Assembly (NCBI GenBank): GCA_964523295.1 | Contig: CAZGAH010000084.1 | Span: 1-19,043, forward strand | From: CAZGAH01 sp964523295 | GTDB taxonomy: Bacteria; Desulfobacterota; Desulfovibrionia; Desulfovibrionales; Desulfovibrionaceae | Length of the DNA stretch: 19,043 nucleotides | Direction: 5' to 3' | Part shown: in pieces, positions 15,380 through 19,043 of the stretch | How the letters are laid out: every line of letters starts with the position of its first letter | How positions within the stretch are numbered: the first letter of the stretch is position 1 | The notes under the pieces: generated by a model | Seen by the model: only the letters and a program-made list of their open reading frames with translations | The model's database searches: none | Told to the model about the DNA's origin: nothing | Program-made: the position numbers and the translations under genes

Positions 15380-16595
15380 TTCCGCTTGTCCTCGATCGGT
15401 CGGATCTGCGGCGGCAGGATGCCGGGCTCGACCACCTTCAACTCCGGTCTCAGCTTGATCCGGTCGCGGAACATGTGCAGCAGTTCGTCTTCGCGCTTGA
15501 AGTTGGTCGCCTCGAGGTAGAGCGTCATTTCGTCGATGCCGCCCGGGTTGGTGACCTCGATCTGCCAGCGCTTGACCTCCTCGAACCGGGCCATGACCTG
15601 CTCCACCTGATGCGGGTAGACGAACATACCCTTGATGCGCGCGGTCGTGTCCACGCGGCCGACAATGGTGCCCAGCCTGGGGCTGCTGCGTCCGCACTGA
15701 CAGGGCTCGCGCTCGATGTACGAGAGATCGCCGGTGGCCAGACGGATCAAGGGGTAGGTCTTGTTGAACACGGTGACGACAATTTCCCCGACCTCGCCGT
15801 CCTTCAACGGAATGCCGGTGTCGGGATGGCAGATTTCGACATAGGCGCGGTTGGAGACGTGCAACCCGTTCTTATGGAAGCATTCGTAACCGATGCAGCC
15901 GACGTCGGCCGTGCCGTAGCCCTGGCGCATGATGATATCGAGCTTCTTTTCCAGGTTGTTGCGCATCTTTTCCGAAAATTTTTCTCCGGTAACGAACGCG
16001 ACCTCCAGGAACATGTCACGACGCAGGTTCATGCCTATTTCTTCGGCTTTCTGGGCCAGATGCATGAGGTAGCTTGGCGTGCCGATGAATCCGGTCACGC
16101 GCAGCTTCTGCATGATCTCAAGCTGGGTGGAGGTGTTGCCCGGACCGGCAGGCACCACGGCGCAGTTCAGGTTGCGTAGCGGCTCCTCGAACATCAACCC
16201 CGCCGGCGTCAGATGATAGGTAAAGGTGATCTGGGCCAGGTCACCGNNNNNNNNNNGGTGCGGTCTTCCGGGTCGAATATCGGCCCCGGCGACAGAAACA
16301 CCCGCTTCAACTCCCCCAGGTCCTTGGTCAGCAGCCCGCCAAGACGCGGACCGATAGACTGAAGGAAAATCAATTCCTTCTTTTTGAGAATCGGAATGTG
16401 TTTCAGGTCGTTGAGCGTCTTGAACTTCTCCACCACAAACTGCGCGCGGTCGAAGCGTTTTTTTACATCCTCGGAATAGCGGTACGCATACAGTAACAGC
16501 TCTTTGAGCTGAATGAGATAATATTGCCGGCGCTCGCTCTCGTCGAGCACTTCACGCCGGCTGTAGATGCCTTCAGTCCGATCCTTTCGCGTCAT
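15370..16595 (-). CDS. Phenylacetate-CoA ligase-like adenylate-forming enzyme (interrupted by gap)
   Basis: Belongs to the PaaK branch of AMP-forming acyl-CoA ligases. Residues 1-113 hold the N-terminal helices and VFLSPGPIFDPEDRT; after the gap follow 291 residues with PAGPGNTSTQLEIMQ, GTPSYLMHLA, GYGTADVGCIGYEC, GEIVVTVFNKTYPLIRLATGDLS and the C-terminal GRVDTTARIKGMFVYPHQVE. A CQCG pair suggests a metal-binding loop. The usual Gly/Thr/Ser-rich P-loop (SSGTTGKP) is replaced by SPGP, so activity on phenylacetate is uncertain; an aryl or acyl acid is possible. ATG 16595 has GAGG 6 nt upstream. It heads the group PaaK-like, ChaN-like, mutM and is divergent from nrfH. A 10-N gap at 16247-16256 breaks the frame. 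Confidence 0.85.
16247..16256. other. Assembly gap (10 N) inside the PaaK-like gene
   Basis: The halves around the gap join in frame only if the missing length is 2 modulo 3. From the spacing usual in this family between the SPGP segment and GDLAQITFTYHLTPAG, about 20 residues (roughly 60 nt) appear to be missing. Confidence 0.85.
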
Positions 16596-16873
16596 ACCTG
16601 GCCTCGCGGTGAATGATGTTCAATGGGTATATTTTTTTCACCCCCTAGCCCCCGCGTAAAGAGAAGTCAAGCGTTATTCATAATTATCAGCGATTTCAAG
16701 TGATTGCATCGCCGTTTCCAGTCAGCTCCAGACGCCCTTCGTAGCGTCCGCTGCCCCGTGGCGAGAAGAGGGGCAGCTGCCCCCGGCGAAATTTCCGATA
16801 TTTTTGGTAGAATATCTGGACTGTACCGCGACAGGTATGCTAGAGGAGGAGAAAAAGAAAACAGGAGGACCCC
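16596..16873. promoter_or_regulatory. Divergent promoter region of the PaaK-like gene and nrfHA
   Basis: 278 bp between divergent genes. On the nrf side an inverted repeat GATATT-N8-AATATC (16797-16816) surrounds a TAGAAT hexamer (16808-16813) that could be a -10 box; no good -35 is present, suggesting activator dependence. Upstream lies an 8-bp inverted repeat GCTGCCCC / GGGGCAGC (16750-16777). On the PaaK side AT-rich DNA with TTGACT (minus, near 16670) is seen but no convincing -10 partner. Confidence 0.4.
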
Positions 16874-17359
16874 ATGGCTAAAGAACCGGTTCCCAAGCAA
16901 AAGGTAACCCTGCTCGGCCGATTCGGACTCTCTTTCGGGCTGGTGCTGGTCATCGGCCTTGTAGCAGGGCTCGGCTTCGCATCCAAGGCCACGGATCAGC
17001 GTCGGTTTTGCCGGTCCTGCCATATCATGGAAGACTGGGCCTGGTCCAATGCGATCTCAACGCACGCCAATATCGCCTGCAACGAGTGTCATGCGCCCTA
17101 TGGCCTGATTCAGAAATTGCCGTTCAAGGCCGTCGCGGGCACGTCCGATGCTATCAAAAACATGGGCAAACCTGCCGACGTCGTTCATGCCAGCCCGAAG
17201 ATCGCGGACGTGGTCAAGGAAAACTGCATCCGCTGCCACGTCATGACCAACGTCAACGTGGCCTCCATGAACGTCAAGCCCTATTGCACGGATTGTCATC
17301 GGAGTGCGCACCACCTGCGGATGCTCCCTATCAGTAAAAGGAAGGTCGGCGATGGATAA
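16874..17359 (+). CDS. nrfH: NrfH, membrane tetraheme quinol dehydrogenase subunit
   Basis: A NapC/NirT-family cytochrome that oxidises menaquinol and feeds electrons to NrfA. The 161 residues have one N-terminal membrane anchor (about 12-36) and four CxxCH haem motifs: CRSCH (46-50), CNECH (69-73), CIRCH (118-122) and CTDCH (138-142). The first is followed by Ile-Met (CHIM), fitting the unusual methionine ligation of haem 1 within a CxxCHxM motif known for Desulfovibrio NrfH. ATG 16874 is preceded by AGGAGG with 5-nt spacing. Its end overlaps the nrfA start by 8 nt, so the pair is coupled and should form the membrane-bound nitrite reductase complex on the periplasmic side. Confidence 0.97.
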   Translation: MAKEPVPKQKVTLLGRFGLSFGLVLVIGLVAGLGFASKATDQRRFCRSCHIMEDWAWSNAISTHANIACNECHAPYGLIQKLPFKAVAGTSDAIKNMGKPADVVHASPKIADVVKENCIRCHVMTNVNVASMNVKPYCTDCHRSAHHLRMLPISKRKVGDG

Positions 17360-18920
17360 AAAGAGCTTCGTCTACGTGCTGATTATCGCGGTGCTGCTCG
17401 TCCTGTGGCTGTCCCCCCTGGGCCTGAACGACCAGCGACCGCTGGTGGAGCCCACGTACAAGACAGCCATTCCGGAGGCCGAAACCAAAAGCAACGCCTT
17501 TGAGAAAGATTTCCCGAATCAGTATCGTACGTATCTGCAAAACAACGAAGACACGGTCATGACCGAATACAAGGGCTCGGTGAAGTTTCATAAGAATGAC
17601 AATGTCAACCCCTTGCCCACGGGATACAAGTACGCGCAGCCCTATCTGAAAAATCTCTGGCTGGGCTATCCTTTCAGCTTCGAATACAACGAAACGCGCG
17701 GACACACCTATGCCCTGACCGACATTCTGGAGATCGACCGGATCAACCGCTACGCCGAACAGGCTGGATTGCCGGCGACGTGCTGGAACTGCAAGACCAC
17801 CCGTATGCCCGGATGGGTGGCGAAATACGGCGACGAGTTCTGGGCCAAGGATTTCAACGAATTCCGGACCGAGCCGGACGCGAAGCACGAAACCATCGGC
17901 TGCCCCACCTGTCACGATCCCCAGACCATGAAACTGCGGATCACGTCCGTGCCTCTGGACAATGCGCTCAAGGCCCGCGGTCAGGACTGGCGCCAGGCCT
18001 CCCGCAACGAGATGCGTTCGCTGGTGTGCGGTCAGTGCCACGTGGAATACTATTTCACGGACAAGAAGCACGGGCCGGACAAGAAGCCGGTGTTCCCGTG
18101 GACGAACGGCTTCTGTCCCGCGGACATGTACGCCTATTACAAAGGCCACGGGTCCACCACGGCCACGGGCTTCGAAGGGCAGTTCGCCGACTGGACGCAT
18201 CCTGTTTCGGATACGCCCATGCTCAAAGCCCAGCATCCCGAGTACGAGACCTGGATCGACGGCCCGCACGGGGCCGCCGGCGTGGCCTGCGCCGACTGTC
18301 ACATGGCCTACGTGCGCAGCGATGACAAAAAGAAAATCTCCTCGCACTGGTGGACGTCGCCGCTCAAGGACCTCAACCGCTCGTGTCGGACCTGTCACGC
18401 CGACAAGACAGAGGATTATCTCAAGTCCCGCGTGCTGTTTACCCAGAAGCGGGCCTTTGAGCAGCTGCTCACGGCGCAGCGGATTTCGGTCAAGGCGCAC
18501 GAGGCCGTCCGCCTGGCGCGCGCGTGGCAGGGGGAAAAGCCGGCCGACTACGAGGCATTGCTCATCCAGGCCAAGGAGAACCTGCGTAAAGGACAGTTTT
18601 TCTGGGACCTGGTTTCCGCCGAGAACAGCGTGGGATTCCACAATCCCACCAAGACGCTGGATACGCTGGCCACCTCGCAACAATGCAGCCAGCGGGCCGT
18701 TGACCTGGCCATGCAGGCCACAGGCTACGCCATCGCCCCGGCTCTTGCCGGCGAGGTGGAGCAGCTGGTGCCGCCGATTCTCGAGCACAGCCGGAAATTG
18801 CAACAGAGCGAGGAGCATCTGCGCACGCACCCGTGGCTGGCCATACTCAAGCCTTTCCCCAAGGCAGAACGGTATTGGGACTTCCAGACCCGGACCAACG
18901 CCGGGGCAGCGAAGCCCTGA
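17352..18920 (+). CDS. nrfA: NrfA, pentaheme ammonia-forming cytochrome c nitrite reductase
   Basis: Reduces nitrite to ammonium with six electrons in the periplasm. The 522 residues carry the lysine-ligated active-site haem motif CWNCK (144-148) and four CxxCH motifs: CPTCH (184-188), CGQCH (226-230), CADCH (313-317), CRTCH (345-349). Probable active-site residues are Arg116 (ETRGHTY), Tyr233 (VEYYF), Gln294 and His295 (KAQHPEYE). The N-terminus has Lys-Lys and a hydrophobic segment (about 5-22) without lipobox cysteine or obvious cleavage site, so it may stay as a membrane anchor. ATG 17352 lies inside the end of nrfH, with AAGGAAGG about 6 nt upstream. In sulfate reducers this enzyme is known to protect against nitrite or support growth on it. 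Confidence 0.97.
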   Translation: MDKKSFVYVLIIAVLLVLWLSPLGLNDQRPLVEPTYKTAIPEAETKSNAFEKDFPNQYRTYLQNNEDTVMTEYKGSVKFHKNDNVNPLPTGYKYAQPYLKNLWLGYPFSFEYNETRGHTYALTDILEIDRINRYAEQAGLPATCWNCKTTRMPGWVAKYGDEFWAKDFNEFRTEPDAKHETIGCPTCHDPQTMKLRITSVPLDNALKARGQDWRQASRNEMRSLVCGQCHVEYYFTDKKHGPDKKPVFPWTNGFCPADMYAYYKGHGSTTATGFEGQFADWTHPVSDTPMLKAQHPEYETWIDGPHGAAGVACADCHMAYVRSDDKKKISSHWWTSPLKDLNRSCRTCHADKTEDYLKSRVLFTQKRAFEQLLTAQRISVKAHEAVRLARAWQGEKPADYEALLIQAKENLRKGQFFWDLVSAENSVGFHNPTKTLDTLATSQQCSQRAVDLAMQATGYAIAPALAGEVEQLVPPILEHSRKLQQSEEHLRTHPWLAILKPFPKAERYWDFQTRTNAGAAKP

Positions 18921-18933
18921 CGCCGTTGCGCTA

Positions 18934-18962
18934 CGCGACAACCGCCCCGGGCGGTTGTCGCG
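18934..18962 (+). terminator. Long palindrome after nrfA
   Basis: CGCGACAACCGCCC and its complement form a nearly gapless 14-bp palindrome (18934-18947 and 18949-18962) 13 nt after the nrfA stop. The central bases would open into a small loop. There is no T-run after it, so it may be a terminator without U tract or an mRNA-stabilising hairpin. Confidence 0.5.
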
Positions 18963-18992
18963 CAGCTACGCCAATGATACGCTCGCGAGACC

Positions 18993-19043
18993 ATGTGCGG
19001 ACGCTTCGGCTTTTCCCTGCCCCGCCCGGAGGCCATGGCGCTG
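18993..19043 (+). CDS. Start of an SRAP (YedK/HMCES-type) protein, partial
   Basis: The final 17 codons read MCGRFGFSLPRPEAMAL and run off the window. MCGRF at the very start is the signature of SOS response-associated peptidase family proteins, where Cys2, exposed after removal of Met, forms a thiazolidine crosslink with abasic sites in single-stranded DNA and so shields them. Only the first residues are visible, so the identification rests on this motif and position. No strong ribosome site lies before the ATG. Confidence 0.7.
   Translation, partial: MCGRFGFSLPRPEAMAL

Noticed and set aside
17331..18941. A 536-codon minus-strand frame opposite nrfA
   Set aside because: Antisense shadow of nrfA, whose five haem motifs leave no doubt about the coding strand.

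Overview
The window is GC-rich and reads as the chromosome of a Deltaproteobacterium, most likely an anaerobe close to the Desulfovibrionales. That placement is an inference. It rests on the NrfH-NrfA pair (membrane tetraheme quinol dehydrogenase plus pentaheme nitrite reductase), the long HisG, a divergent phenylacetate-CoA ligase-like protein and strong GC-ending codon use. The sequence is a draft scaffold. Three 10-N blocks (1136-1145, 14959-14968, 16247-16256) are gap placeholders, and two of them break the reading frame of otherwise continuous genes.

Layout. The left edge (1-309) holds the 3' end of an unrecognised + strand gene. From 597 to 5646, on the minus strand, lies an RND efflux locus: acrA-like lipoprotein adaptor, acrB-like pump, a sequence gap, the last 26 codons of a second RND pump, and a marR-type repressor 2 nt after it. 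The adaptor has a clear sigma70-type promoter (5714-5742) with a 6-8-6 palindrome filling the -35/-10 spacer, which is a good operator candidate for the MarR protein. Divergently, on the + strand, 5968-8181 encodes a three-part protein: Ser/Thr kinase, receiver-like domain and helical repeats. An approximately 800-bp gene-poor, AT-richer stretch (8182-8998) follows. It holds a decayed coding remnant, three successive hairpins ending in a good intrinsic terminator (possibly a small RNA), and the terminator of the next operon.

From 12826 down to 8999 (minus) lie an HD-domain protein with a degenerate tRNA-nucleotidyltransferase-like head, rlmN, hisI and hisG. A 452-bp intergenic stretch separates this from a second minus-strand group (16595 down to 13279): PaaK-like adenylate-forming enzyme, a ChaN-like lipoprotein with a C-terminal PDZ domain, and mutM. 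The + strand nrfHA operon (16874-18920) is divergent from the PaaK-like gene. After a long palindrome the window ends inside the start of an SRAP (YedK/HMCES-type) gene.

How the genes work together. AcrA and AcrB should form the inner-membrane and periplasmic parts of a tripartite drug pump; no outer-membrane channel is visible, though one could sit in the gap. NrfH passes electrons from the quinone pool to NrfA for six-electron reduction of nitrite to ammonium. HisG and HisI perform steps 1 and 3 of histidine synthesis and are translationally coupled. MutM and the SRAP protein both belong to DNA repair. No tRNA, rRNA, CRISPR array or intact transposase was seen.
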